Assembly (NCBI GenBank): GCA_029721435.1
Contig: CM056578.1
Coordinates: forward strand, 12,276,313-12,340,312
Direction of reading: 5' to 3'
DNA from: Gymnothorax reevesii
Taxonomy: Eukaryota; Chordata; Actinopteri; Anguilliformes; Muraenidae
DNA length: 64,000 nucleotides
In this document: positions 30,335 to 42,733 of the stretch, piece after piece
Layout: every line of letters begins with the position of its first letter
Position numbering within the stretch: position 1 is the first letter of the stretch
Program-made: the position numbers and the translations under genes
The notes under the pieces: model-generated
What the model saw: only the letters and a program-made list of their open reading frames with translations
What the model was told of the DNA's origin: nothing
Database searches by the model: none

Positions 30335-31723
30335 TCCCCAGTAGCCCCATTTAAAAGAAAAAAAAACCTAGGGAAAAATGGAGATAAAAATAGAATGCAT
30401 TGATTTATAAACAATTTAAGCTACATGTAGCTGATTGATATGATAAAAAAAAAACATCAAATGTTGAAACGGAGAAATTATTATTGTTTTTGAAAAATAT
30501 CTGCTCACATTGAATTTGACGCCAGAAACATGTCTCAAAAAAATTAGTATGAGACTAATTAAATGCAGCAGGTGGAAGATCAAACAGTCTATCACTTTAA
30601 TTGGAAATGGATCAGCAACATGATTGTGTGTAAAAAGTCTCTCAGAAGTAAAGATGGCAAAGGCTTCACCATTCTGTGAAAGACTGTGACTAAAAATTCA
30701 ATGAATAACATTTCTCAATGTAAAATTTCAAAGAATTTGGGGATTTCATTATTACACAGTATGTAATATCATCAAAAGACTCAGAGAATCTGGATACATC
30801 TTTGTACCCAAGGGACAAGGCCAAAAACATTGAATGACTGTGAGTACTCCAGTACAGCATAAAGTCATGTATAAACAAGATCCAGAAATGCTGTCCCCTT
30901 CTCTTGGTCCAAGCTTATTCAAGATTGACTGAGGCAAAGAACAAAAACTGTCCTGTGGACTGATTGATCAAAATGTTTATAATTCATGGACGCTGCATTC
31001 TCTGGGTTAAAGAGGAGAGGAACCATCTGGCTTATTATCAGCTCTCAGTTCAAAAGCCAGCATCCATTATAGTATGGGGAGGCATTAGTGCACATGACAT
31101 GGGTGAGGACACCATCAGTGCTGAATGATACATGCACATTTTGGAGCAATATACTGCCATCCATATTTTTTTTTGCAGGGAAGTCCTTGCTTATTTCAGC
31201 AAGAAAATATCAAATACACTCTGCATGTGTTACTGTAACACAGTTCCCAAGTAAGAGAATCTGGATGCTAAACTAGCCAGCCTGCAGTCCAGACCTGTCA
31301 CACACTAAAAATATTTAGCACAGTATAAAAGGAAGAATGTGTGACGGGAGGCCACAAAGTGCTGAGCAGCTGAAATTCAACATCAAGCAAGAATGAGAGA
31401 ACATTTTGGTTTTAAAATTACAGCACTTGCTCTTCTTAGTTCCAAAACAATTTTAGAGTGTTTTTAAAAGAGGAGGTGATGCAACACAGTGGTAAATATG
31501 GACCGATCCCAACTTTTTTGAAATGTGGTGCTAACATCAAATTCAAAATGAGCACACACAGTATTTTTCAAAAAACAAAATAAAATTCTCAGTATCAACT
31601 TGTATGTTGTCGTTGTACTACTTTTAATTAACCATCAGGTGTGCATAATGCACAAATAATTGCATTCTGTTTTTATTCACATTTTACACAGCATCCAAAT
31701 TTTTGGAAACTGGGCTGTTTATA
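30335..31723 (+). mobile_element. decayed Tc1-like transposon, copy 1 (+ orientation)
   Basis: From about 30638 the sequence parallels the inverse of the Tc1-like element at 32961-34560: tctctcagaagtaaagatgg, catcatcaaaagactcagag, aatctgg and agggacaaggcc. A translated block near 31062-31105 reads SIIVWGGISAHDMGED, the MVWGCIS-type segment of Tc1 transposases. The right end (tacacagcatccaaattttt, about 31687) has a weak inverted partner near 30390 (taaaaatagaatgcattga). Many frameshifts and stops leave no working transposase. The outer boundaries are approximate. Confidence 0.65.
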
Positions 31724-32392
31724 TAAAATATTGCAACGCAATTTCTATTGGTGAGCTCTGTGTATTGTACATGATGACTAATATTCTCTTGCAATAATCA
31801 GGCAGGCTGTTTTCATTCACTCTTTGCATTATGAGTAACCATGAAATTTATTGCAGAACAGGGAGTTAACATCTTTCTTGTAAAAACCATGCTACCGTTT
31901 TGTAAAAGATGTTATTGAAAATTTTTTGGATTGCACTCAAAAGATTCTGCATACATTTTCATAAGATGTCATTAAAACCAATGCATGAGGATATGTTGAA
32001 TAATGATGTAGGACTATAAATTAGCCCTGAACTGCTCACTAGCTCTAAGAAGCTGTAAAAAAAACAAAAAAACAAACAAATAAACAAACAAACAAAGACA
32101 GCAGGAGAAGGTGCCTGATGATGGGGGCTTGGGAACATGGTTTGGATTTTTATAACCATGGCAGGGCAGATCATTGGCAGCACTGCTGTCCATGCAGAGA
32201 AATGAGAAAGTTTCTTTCAGAGGCAGAATTTTTAAAGATTCGGGCAAAATTAAGATGGGCAGTCATTGGCACATTGAAATATGTGAGCTTCTACAGCTGA
32301 TTTTTTCAAAAGTCCAATAGTAGCCCCCGACCCTTCTAGAAGCCCCGGCAGAAGTTTGGTGCTGAAAATTATAAATTTAGGATTTAATAGGA

Positions 32393-32492
32393 GGTTTTGG
32401 AGTCAAGTCCCAACTGGCTAGATCCTCTCTGCATAGACTTTGCATGTTCACCTTGTATTCCTGCAGGTTTCCTCCGGGTGCCACGGTTTCCT

Positions 32493-32523
<31 letters not shown>
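32393..32523. repeat. SINE-like fragment ending in a (CA)n microsatellite
   Basis: Phrases tttgcatgttcaccttgtat and tttcctccgggtgccac, then ggtttcctccca, belong to the same teleost repeat as 22740-23075. The cctcccacaca end runs into (CA)n at 32497-32523, which suggests the microsatellite grew from the repeat. Confidence 0.6.
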
Positions 32524-32528
<5 letters not shown>

Positions 32529-32924
32529 TAATTGCTGAGGTTCACTTCTGTTGTGGCTTTTGACCGAGGCTTTGGGGCCTCAGGTGTGGCCCCTGTGGTT
32601 TCCTTCACCATTCTGCAGCAACTATGATGGGTAAGAGAACAAATGACTCCACAGGGTTTAATGAGGTCTCTCTCATCTCCAATGTCGCAGTCGGGCAATT
32701 CATGTTACGGTCACACAGGTACTTTGCTAACTGAAGCTTTCACTTGAAATTACTGCCGAAGAGCAATCCTCACTGAAGAGCCGTCAAACTACAGGCATGA
32801 AATTAACAAGCTGTCTGTTTCATACAACTTGAATACTTAAGAGAGGAGAACTCGAATACATACGACATACACGTTTTAATTTTAAAAAACTGCTATGATT
32901 GCAGATATGAGGCGTGTGCATATA

Positions 32925-32956
32925 CGTGCGTGTGTGTGTGTGTGTGCGCGCGCGTG
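32925..32956. repeat. (TG)n/(CG)n microsatellite, left of a Tc1 insertion
   Basis: TG and CG repeats immediately before the Tc1-like element. A TG-rich array resumes right after it at 34561. Confidence 0.9.
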
Positions 32957-32960
32957 TATA

Positions 32961-34560
32961 TACAACCCCAATTCCGAAATAGTTGGGACAAAGTGTAAAT
33001 TGTGAATAAAATCAAAATGTAATGACTTTCAAATCACACCAGCCAATATTTTATTCACAACGGAAGACAGATAACATAGCTAATGTTGAAACTGATAAAC
33101 TTTACAATTTTATCCACAAAATGAGCTCATTTCAAATTTGATGTCAGCTACAGGTCTCAAAAAAGCTGGGAAAGGGGCCTGTTTTCCCTGGTGTAGCATC
33201 CCCTCCTCTTTTTAACACAGAGTAGAGGTGTCAGGGCATTGAGGAGACAAGTTTCTTGAGTTTAGTCACTGGACTTTGATCCCACTCTTGTTTAATACAG
33301 GCTTCCAGCTGCTGGAGAGTTTTGTGTCTTCTTTGATGGACTTTTCATTTAATTTGCGCCAAATGTTCTCAATCGGTGAAAGATCAGGACTGCAGGCAGG
33401 CCAGTTTAGCACACGAACTCTTCTACTACGAAGCCATACTGTTTTAATAGCTGCAGTATGTGGTTTTGCATTCTCCTGCTGAAAATTGCAAGGCCTTCCC
33501 TGGAATAGATGTCATTTGGAGGGGAGCATATGTTGCTCTGAAACCTTTATATACCTTCCAGCATTCATGGTGCTTTTTAAAACATGCAAGTGTCCCACAC
33601 CATATACACTAATGCATCCCCATACCATCAGGCTTTTGAACTGAATGCTGATAACAGGAGGGGTGGTCTTTCTCCTCTTTAGCTCAGAGGACACGACGCC
33701 CATGATTTCCCACAAGAATGTCAAATTTGGACTCATCTGACCACAGGACACTTTGCCATTTGCTACAATCCATTTTAAATGAGTCTTGGCCCATAGAACA
33801 CGGCGGCGCTTCTGGATCATGCTCAGCAATGGCTTTTCTTTTTTGCATAATAGAGTTTTAGGTGGCATCTGTGAATGGCATGGGAGACTGTGTTTACAGA
33901 CAGTAGTTTCTTGAAGTATCCCTGGGCCCATTTAGTAATGTCAATGACAGAATAATGCCGGTGAGTGATGCAGAGGTGTCTGAGGGCCCGAAGATCACGG
34001 GCATCCAGTAAAGGTCTTCGGCCTTGTCCCTTACGCACAGAGATTTTTCCAGTTTCTCTGAATCTTTTGATGATGTTATGCACTGTCGATGATGAGACCT
34101 TCAAAGCCTTTGTAATTTGACATTGAGGAACATTGTTTTTAATGTATTCCACAATATTTTTTACATGAGCTTTCACAGGTTGGGGAGCCTCTGGCCATCT
34201 TTACTTCTGAGAGATTCAGCCTCTCTAAGACACCCCTTTTACAGCCAATCACGTTACACACCTGATGCCTCTTAGCTTAATTATTTGCTAAATGTTCTTT
34301 CAGCTGATTCTCTTATATATGAGTTGCTTTTTCAGGCCTTTTTTGCCTGTGTCCCAACTTTTTTGAGACCTGTTTAAGCCAGAAAATTTACAATAAGCCC
34401 ATATTGTGAATAAAAAATGTAAAATGTCTCAGTTTCAATATTTGAAATGTAATCTATGCTCTATTGTAAATAACGTATTGGCGTTTGCACTCCGTAAGTC
34501 ATTGCACTTCGATTTTATTCACAATTTACTCTTTGTCCCAATTATTTTGGAATTGGGGTA
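32961..34560 (-). mobile_element. full-length Tc1-like transposon, copy 2 (- orientation)
   Basis: Terminal inverted repeats of at least 65 bp: the left starts ACAACCCCAATTCCGAAAT, and the reversed right end reads ACCCCAATTCCAAAAT. Both continue with tgggacaaag and taaattgtgaataaaat. TA lies at each edge, the Tc1/mariner target. The 1.6-kb length is normal for the family. The transposase is on the minus strand and broken (listed separately). It sits inside a TG-rich tandem array. Confidence 0.85.
33512..34176 (-). pseudogene. broken Tc1-like transposase
   Basis: Two overlapping minus-strand frames. 34176-33823 carries the paired-type DNA-binding region (QCQITKALKVSSSTVHNIIK, RFRETGKISVRKGQGRRP, DARDLRALRHL, SVIDITKWAQ). 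33931-33512 carries the catalytic half ([52 protein letters not shown]). They are in different frames, so there is a frameshift near 33.85-33.9 kb. The segment where the WSDES-type aspartate should be reads [14 protein letters not shown], so the first catalytic Asp is not visible. The product would not be active. Confidence 0.8.
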
Positions 34561-34800
34561 GTATATGTGCTTACCCATGTGTGACGGTGTGCGCGCATCA
34601 GTGTATGTGCTTACAGGCGTGTGGATGCATGTGCACGTCTGTGTGAGTGCCTTTGTGTGCACACGAGTGCGTGCACGGGAGTGTGCATGCATGCAAGTAT
34701 ACAGTATTTGCTTGCATGTGAGTATGTGTGTGTGCGCGCACATGTATGTGGGCATGTTTGCGAAACTACATGATTCCACTCTGTGTTTGTGTGTGGGTTG
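34561..34800. repeat. degenerate TG-rich tandem array, right of the Tc1 insertion
   Basis: Degenerate tgtgtgc, gcatgtg and cacg words over about 240 bp, continuing the array interrupted by the transposon. Confidence 0.8.
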
Positions 34801-35138
34801 GCCCTTGGATGTCAGCAACTGACGCGTTACTAACAAACAGTGCACAATAAAGTTCATTTGTTCATTCCAGCAAAAGATATTTTCACTCTGACTCATAAAC
34901 CTTATTCAGATTTGTTTTTCCCCATCACAGATAAGAAATGCTTGCCTACTCACACAGCTTGAAAGCAAACAATCTATAAATGAATTTCAATTCGGTCACA
35001 TATTCTTTTAATCATAAAATGGAATTCTGCAGAAATTGTTATTATTACATCTAACAGCTACACATCTCCACTGGACTCAGCAATTCAATTACCTGGCCAT
35101 CAGTGCTGATATTGATTTAAAACCCTAAATTCATCCAA

Positions 35139-35330
35139 TACCTCTGCCAAGGAGGATATGTTTTACCTCCAGTTTGTGGATAAGTATGTTTGTTTGTATG
35201 TTAGCATTTTATAAAAATAGTTATTGACAGATTTTTTCATGACATTTTAACTCTACTCTTATGTGTACCTGCCATGTGGGTGACTGATGGGCCTTGGCAG
35301 AGGTATGCACTCTCTGAGTGCTCTTCATTT
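35139..35330. mobile_element. short non-autonomous repeat with inverted ends
   Basis: Left end ACCTCTGCCAAGGAGG and right end CCTTGGCAGAGGT (about 35294-35306) are inverted copies. The interior tttgtttgtatgttagca and trailing tgagtgctctt resemble a common teleost repeat. No ORF. Confidence 0.55.
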
Positions 35331-37083
35331 TAATGCAATCGGCAAATTTGTCCATTATTCCTGATTTACATTAAGTTGTGATGTAAACTGATTGCTATAA
35401 CTGCAGAAGTCTGCTGTGAGAAATTCTGACAGCAGCAAGGAATCAGCATGACCCATGGAATGGAGGGGATCTTCTAGAGTTTTAATTTTTATTGTATTAA
35501 TTTTTAAAATGTTCTGTTTAAGGGGTGATCTGCGGTAAAACGGGCAAAATTTGATTATTTTTCCAAAAGATTTTTTTTTAATTAAAAATATTCTATAATA
35601 ACCCACCTTTTACTAATGACTAATAGCTACGAGGATTAAAAACTGAACTCAACTATTTAATGCGGTCTAATGCATTTTCCATTGATTTCCTAAGGTATCA
35701 CTCTTTCAACAATTCTCATGTTTGTGGCAGTCTTAACTTTTTTATTTATCATTGAAAATTAATTCAATTTGGGCTGCATGTACTTTACTTCATTAGAAAT
35801 GCAATGACATAGGCAAATTTGGCCTATACTGTATGTTACATACTTTGAATATTTTGAGTATTCATCAGATTCTGCACAAAATTATTTCAAAATTTGAGTA
35901 AAATGCCCCAAAATCACAAAACTGATAGATTTGGCAAAGAATGGCTATGTCATTGCATTTGGATAAGTAATGGCTTTTTAATGATGAAAGAAAAACTGAA
36001 TTCTATCATTAACTCAATTCTAGAGTTAAAGAGGAACTGGTGCCAGAAGTCCTCTGCATATTTAATGAGCTTGCTCGGTTACCATGGCAACCACATAAAC
36101 AGAAAAATGCCAACTTGTATCTTTTTTGCTGGCTATTACATATACCTCTTTAGATTTTTCATTTAACCCCAGATCACCGCTTAAGTGTTATTTCAATATA
36201 ATGCAGTGCTGAGGGAGAGATATTCTGTGCCCAGCTGCCGAATTAGGGATGAGCTCTACACCCTTCATACGCCTTAATCCATAAGCATGGAAGCACTGAG
36301 TCATTCCAGCAGGTTGTACTGATCTGTTGGCAAGCTGGAATTATAAGTGGAGACAAACAAGGTATCCGAGGTCCCATTTCCAAATCATCACAAACACTGC
36401 CATAAGTACCAGCTCTGTAAAGCTCACAGTACAGTGTTTTTGTTGATACTAGTTCAGATGTAGGTTTATTCAATTCTGTGGTGATTTTTAGAGCAACCGT
36501 TGTTTTGATAATTAGCCACAGTTACTATCCTCCCGAGTGTAATTCTATTTCTGTCAAAGAGCTTTGTTTTGCAGCCACAGTTCTTTGCTCTAGCTGGTTT
36601 TTGGTGTTTAGCATATATTGCCATAATTTTGGACGCACAGTCCTTAAGAGTCTTACCGAGCAAAGTGCTGCAGGTTACATCTCATTCAGGCGGACACATG
36701 CTGCTAATCAGCATTCTAATATGTGGGAATTTATTTATTTATTGCATTTTTGGGTTTATGGATTTAAAAGCTTAAGCCATTTTCAGGGGTATATTTTTCT
36801 GGCAATATTTTACCTTCCCTGTATTCTCTATAGAAAATGTGGAGTGTGATTGCTCTGCATCAGCTAATCCTTGATCTTTAGAGTAATGTTCGCTGAATAC
36901 AGCTACAGCTTCTGAAGTGTTTCAGGTGGTCGTCAGTCTTAATAGGTGGTTGTGAGGGTCTTGATAGATGGTGGCAAGGATTAACACTATGGTATTTCCA
37001 CAATCACTGGGATAGGAACAATAATAACAAGGATGTATATAAAAATAGTCCAGCAGCTTTGACATTGCAGATCATGTCATGTC

Positions 37084-37125
<42 letters not shown>

Positions 37126-38207
37126 CAACAGTCTCACGCAGGGAATTCTGAAGGGCTGCATTGCACCTCTTTTTTATTATTATTATTATTATTATTATTT
37201 CCATCCAATCAACAGGTATTTTGGGGCTTGGAAACAAGCGATTTAGACTCTGTTGCCAAATAAATGACCTGAATTATGCACTTTAGTACAGGAACACGTC
37301 AAAATCCTGCAGACGCAGCAGCCCTCCAGGATTTTGGTTTGAGATTCCTTATCTCATCAGTGCTAGCTTTATTTTTTTTGGCAAACCATGAGTTTGCATG
37401 AGTTAAATAATTTTTGCAAACTGTCATTGGACTGTTTAATAATGTGTAAAATAAAAGATAGCTTGGTAAATAAATAAGGCCAAGTAAAAATAGACCTATA
37501 TAAGGACACTGTTGGAGTGAACAGCAAGGTTGTTACACCTAGACAGTGACAGGCAGAGAAAAGTACTTCCAACAATAATAGTTTTTGTTCATATTAAATG
37601 AGAGAGTCAACAGTTTTGGGGACTGGTGAGGGGATTCAGAAACAAACTAATTACGATGCAGCTCACGGGCTGTGATTAATTGTGTTAAATGATGGTTGTT
37701 CGTCGATATCAGTCCTGAGCAGCACAGTAGATAGTGCACGTAAATTGACAGGAAATATAAAATGGCTCGAGTCCTGAAGAGCGCCCTGCACAAAATCTGA
37801 AAACTCGAAGATGTTTCAGTCTGATTGTAAATACCATGACATGAGTCATTACGACTTTGCTCTGTTGGAGAGGCTGCGCGTATCTCCTTGTCCATTAAAA
37901 TGAACGAGTTTCAGCATGGCAGCGGCAGGAACACGGGAGGGGAGTAAAATTTGCTGGTTATTGTGTGGGATGATTCCGGCGTCACCTCATCCTAAAGTAA
38001 TAAAGCCCACAACAAAACGTTATGCATGAACAGGTGTCCTGAGCTACACCTTAGTATGAGCAATGGACACAATACTTATATCAATGCCTCTGCTGAGATA
38101 AATTAAAATGTAACATGTACGGATATTCTAGAGGGTACGTCTACAATACTGAGCCACCACGACTTCACATTCGACCATTGTTGGGAATGTTGCTCACCTT
38201 TTCCGTG
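35331..38207. other. intergenic, microsatellites only
   Basis: Contains (GA)n at 37084-37120 and (TTA)n at about 37173-37200, separated by about 50 bp of ordinary sequence. Otherwise AT-rich with no convincing ORF or repeat. Confidence 0.7.
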
Positions 38208-39776
38208 GCTCATTAGCGGTGTTGGGGTTAATGCGTTATTTGTAACGCGTTAGAGTATTTGGGTTACTCATTTGCCGAAAATAATACTCCAACGTGTTAG
38301 ATTGGAATTCAGGTAGTCCCTAACAGAGTTCCATCCTCAAATGAGCCTCCCTTGACTTTTTACTTTAAAAGTGATGTTCGTCTTCTTTTTGTTGCAACGA
38401 TTAAAAGAAAATTTAAAGATAAAATTTCCGATGCACTCTGTACTCTCTGCGTATTTCCTGCTCCTCTCCAGCCGGTGCGTACGCCGGGGGGCAAATTTTT
38501 TTCCTGCAGGTCGGTTGGTAACATAACGTGCATCAGCCAATCACAGCTCAGCTGTGGTACCATTTTGTACATTTGTTGCACATGCCGTCAGCCAATCATA
38601 GCTCAGCTGCACTCATGATGAATGAGAATGGGGACACGTTTGACCTTGTCACTGTCAGGTGAGTAGCGCAGACAGCAAATATGTTAATGTTTGCTCGACA
38701 ATAACAATTTAAGCACTCCACAATACACTAAATTACAAGTAAAATAGCTGGTCTGCTGCAGAGGTCCAATAGGCTGTTTGTTAGGCCTTGGCTTTGGCAA
38801 CCTATATTGCAGATCGGAGAGCAAATTTTGTGATATCAGAAGGACGATTTCCGATGTTATTAGCCCAAAAAACACAGTCTGCTTCATGACTATATAAACT
38901 GGTCATGACTCAGAAGAACAACAGACAATAAACCTAAGAACCGCAGCTTCAACCAGTCATCGTTTTTATACCTGCTGTGAAAATAATCATCAACATGCAG
39001 GACTTCAGATCAGAGTGGAAGAGAGCAGCTAATCTAATCCATCAGGATTGAAGGTAAGGGATCGATGTTGATCTTTGTTATTACTAAAATTATTATTTTT
39101 TTAAGCCTTAAAATTCACCTAGTTTACTGGTTGTTAGTTGCATATTCAATTATGTACTGTTGGCTATTACAAGCCCATACGCTTGTCTTTTTTTTTTTTT
39201 TTTCCCATACCATAACTCTGAATTTACAGTTTGCTGTCAGATCATTAGAAGCCAAAAAGCTGCACAAGTGGTGTCACTTGTCACTACCTCTGTATTGTTT
39301 ACTCACTGGATAAACTTAAAATCATTCAGCTTTGTTTCTTTGTAGTAGAATTGCACAAACATAATTTTCTTTTTCTTAACATGTTTTGGCCAACTTGTTG
39401 TTCTGGCCTATTGACTACCTTGTTGTGTACAGGGTATGCACTGAGCTCCAAAACGCTCTTGATTTTGTGTTTAATCTTTATGAAATAATTGTTATTGAAG
39501 GGCTGTAAGGGGATATTGTGTACGCCATTCCTGTTATTAGCCTGCAAAAATAACGATTATGAGCCACATAATAGGCTATGAAATGATGGCCGAGTCAATA
39601 CATTAAAAGGTACAGGAACTAAAAAGAGTTTTAACGCAACAAAAAAGAAATCTAAAAGTAATCTTTTACTTTTTCAGCAGGTAATCTAGTAATGTAACTG
39701 ATTAGTTTAAAATGGCAGTAACTTTGTATCTTAACAAATTACTTTAAAATGTATCTGTACCCAACTCTGCTCATTA
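38208..39776. mobile_element. hAT-like element with 8-bp target-site duplication
   Basis: An exact direct repeat GCTCATTA lies at 38208-38215 and 39769-39776. The element between (38216-39768, 1,553 bp) begins GCGGTGTTGGGGTTAATGCG and ends GTACCCAACTCT, so short inverted ends (TGTTGGG / CCCAACT) are visible. An 8-bp TSD and CAGTGTTGGG-type termini are hAT superfamily traits. No transposase domain was recognised inside, so the copy is non-autonomous or decayed. Confidence 0.75.
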
Positions 39777-41735
39777 CTGGGAGGTCCCTTGTCAGATGCT
39801 TAGTCTTTGGTCCCATGTGATCTTCACTTCCGAAGATACAGGAAGTTTCTCATTTTGTAAGTTTAGGGCCTGGATGTGAGATGATAATAGTCTGGGTTAT
39901 ACAAGTGGTTATCTGTACAGTTTGCTATATCCTGATTGAAGGAATGAGCTACCTAATAACATTTATTCAAGTAGTACTATACACGGATATATGGTGTCCG
40001 ACCTTGCTTTGACTACTTTAAGGTTTTGTATTGTATATTTTGTAAGCTGAAATTGTCACATTACTCTAATAGGGAGGATGTACTGGTAGCTAAGCTGACC
40101 ACACAAACCATCACTAACTACACTAGCCTGCTCACAATGTTTAGTGTCTTTTTTTTTCAGGAAAAAACTTATTGAATGTGTCAACCCTGTCAAAACCTAA
40201 ATTTTGCTATTCCTTCTAAAAAGTGTCATTTCAATTCATCATAAGCCTCAATGTTGTACAAACTGAACTGTGTACATTGGGGTGATTCCCCAGTGATGGA
40301 TGGAACTTTAATCAGTGTCACTAATAAAGCTTCACCACACATTAAAGACATCCCTTCTGTTTTATTTCGGAGTGCACCTGCTCATGGTGACGGTCCCACT
40401 CGGTTCTGTTTCCCGTGGCCCCTCCCAAACCTGATTGCTGGCCGCAGAAGTTGTCCTCAGACCACAAGCACATTGTGACGCTGTCCGAACCTTCGCCTTT
40501 TTTGCAACATGCTATTCCGAATACCTGGTCTGTAAATATCATTGTCCTCCATTCAGTTAACGGTGTTATCCTTGGCTAAAATACATTTCTTAGCTGTGGC
40601 TCTCCCTTAAATCAATACAAGCTAGAAAGAAATGTACAAAACTGCAGACTGAGGGAAGACTGCCCGATTCCCATTCCTCTAAAATCAAAAATAATCCATG
40701 CACTCACCTCCAGAGTTACTCATGCTCAGTTATTCTGGCTCCATGCTCCAACACACTGGATCTGAAAATAAAAATAAAAAATAAATAAAAAAGTGAAAAT
40801 GCGATTTAAGAAATGCTTGGAGCCAGCTTTGAATGTCATCTTTAATTTGAGGGAATCGTTACCCGTTTAGCTTCTGCTGTGATGCCAGGGTCACCTTGAT
40901 GTGAGTGACACATGCAGAGATTTTGAGATAAGTCTTCTGAATCCTTCAGAGTGGAGTTCATACTGACAGTGCTGCCAAAAAGGACAGCGATGTCATGCAG
41001 AATGAATTCTCTCAAGACATAAGATTCCCTCCCCCCAAGATTTTAGAATTTGAAGGGAATGTGTGCTTCAGCAAGATTGACAGCTGATGTGAAACAGAGC
41101 TCGAAGTGCTATGACACTTCTTCAAAACCATTAGCTATAGTCAATTAAAGGAAGATAATTATTGTAAATACACCATCCTGCTACAAAGCCTGAAAATATG
41201 CATAATTGTTTAACTGGATGATATATGCCCCATTTAACAGGTCTGCCACGAGAAAGTTCTCTTGAAGTACGAAAAAAAATGTGATGTGAGTGTGTAGCAA
41301 ACAATGGTGTGTAAACTTATTTCAAAGGGGAAACATCTTTTGTGACAACACCCAGACTTGGGTATGTCAGCAGTGAAGCCAGTTACAGGGTATTCCCCAC
41401 ACATGCACATAAGGTCCAACACATAATCAATATCCCACAGCACGGTTTTTCACAATAAAGAGGAAGGAGAATATAGTTCACATACAGCTGCTTTATTGCC
41501 TTTCCCCCTGAAATATCTCTCAATTCGATTCTGTGGAACCGTAGTACTGCTTTAGTCGTAGCTGTAATACTGTTAGGGGTTCACATCTGTAATCATAGCA
41601 GTAATGTCACAGCTTATTTTGTGCAGTGTTGAACGGCATTTTGTGGAGGAAGCAGTTCTTCAGCTTTAGTGATCTTTGTCAATGAGTGGGGCAATACTGT
41701 CTCTACTGCCACAATCAGAAACTGTAAATCTTCCA
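39777..41735. other. intergenic, nothing recognised
   Basis: AT-rich sequence with scattered A-runs. No ORF, TIR or tandem repeat that I can support. Confidence 0.6.
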
Positions 41736-41905
41736 TGTGTGTGTGTGTGTGTGTGTGTGTATTCCTACCCCTGTTATTGGGACCAGCAATTCAAGCAAGT
41801 GATAAAAATTAGTTTTTGTTTTTTTTTTCCTTCTTTGTACTTGTGGGGACATTTTAATTCAGCTACAGTATATTTGGGTTGGGGGTGTAGGTTAAGTTTG
41901 TGAGT
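41736..41905 (+). repeat. (TG)n microsatellite plus linked repeat
   Basis: (TG)n at 41736-41760 is followed by attcctacccctgttattgg, then cttgtggggacatttt, then gggttgggggtgtagg. The same order follows the (TG)n at 60286, which marks one interspersed repeat family seeded on TG arrays. Confidence 0.6.
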
Positions 41906-41966
41906 AAAAATTTGGACGAAGAGCTCAAAAAATGACTGATGCCCTATGAAAACCTGATTTGGATAC

Positions 41967-42733
41967 GTTCACGCCAGTGGTGTCTCTGGAAGTGATAATT
42001 GGTGGGGCCCGGACCATGCCTTTGCTTCAGTGATTGTTCCTGGCTTGGACTCAGTTATTATCCGTTATTAACACGTTTTCCAATTTTGACAATAATCCTC
42101 TGGAAATCAAAGTTATGGTTTCTCTCTGCATGAGATCTATTGACGACTAAATAATGGGATAAATTCAGATCAGACAAATTATTTAGGCCACTCAAAAATT
42201 GTTCAACGCTTTATGAAAGACAAACATCTGCGCGACCTTTTCCACACATCAAGTGATTTCACTGGTGCTCATGATCATTTTGTTTAAATAAAATAAAACA
42301 CCATTTGAAATGTCTGTGTGCAATTCTGAATAATGCTGATTTAAATGCACGAAATTACACGTCCAGATTAATGATTGTCGCCATACCGAAATGTACAGTA
42401 CCTTACCGGCATGTTCTCGAAGTGAATCTATTGCTCAGTCCCTCAAGGAAGTTGCATGTCGCAATTGCAATTATTAAAGCAAATTCAACCAATCCACGCA
42501 AATTTCTTGCAGACAAAAAAATAAATCGACAAGACATTGCAACTTTCATCGCCACTTTTTTAAAAAGTTACCGCAAAAAATAAAAAAAAAACAATAAAAA
42601 AGCCAGGAAAATCCTGGAAGGATTGTTTGTCAATTATGCGAATGATTGCGTACAAGTCAGGGTGAGTAACTGTTTTAAAGGGGAGCTCTGGGCCCCACCA
42701 ATCTTTAGTCCTAGAGACGCCCCTGGTTTACGC
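41967..42733. mobile_element. 751-bp hAT-type MITE with target-site duplication
   Basis: GTTCACGC (41967-41974) and GTTTACGC (42726-42733) form an 8-bp TSD with one mismatch. The element at 41975-42725 begins CAGTGGTGTCTCTGG and ends CCTAGAGACGCCCCTG. Both ends then share the inverted word ATTGGTGGGGCCC. CAGGGGCG termini plus an 8-bp TSD fit hAT. No transposase was seen. Confidence 0.75.
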
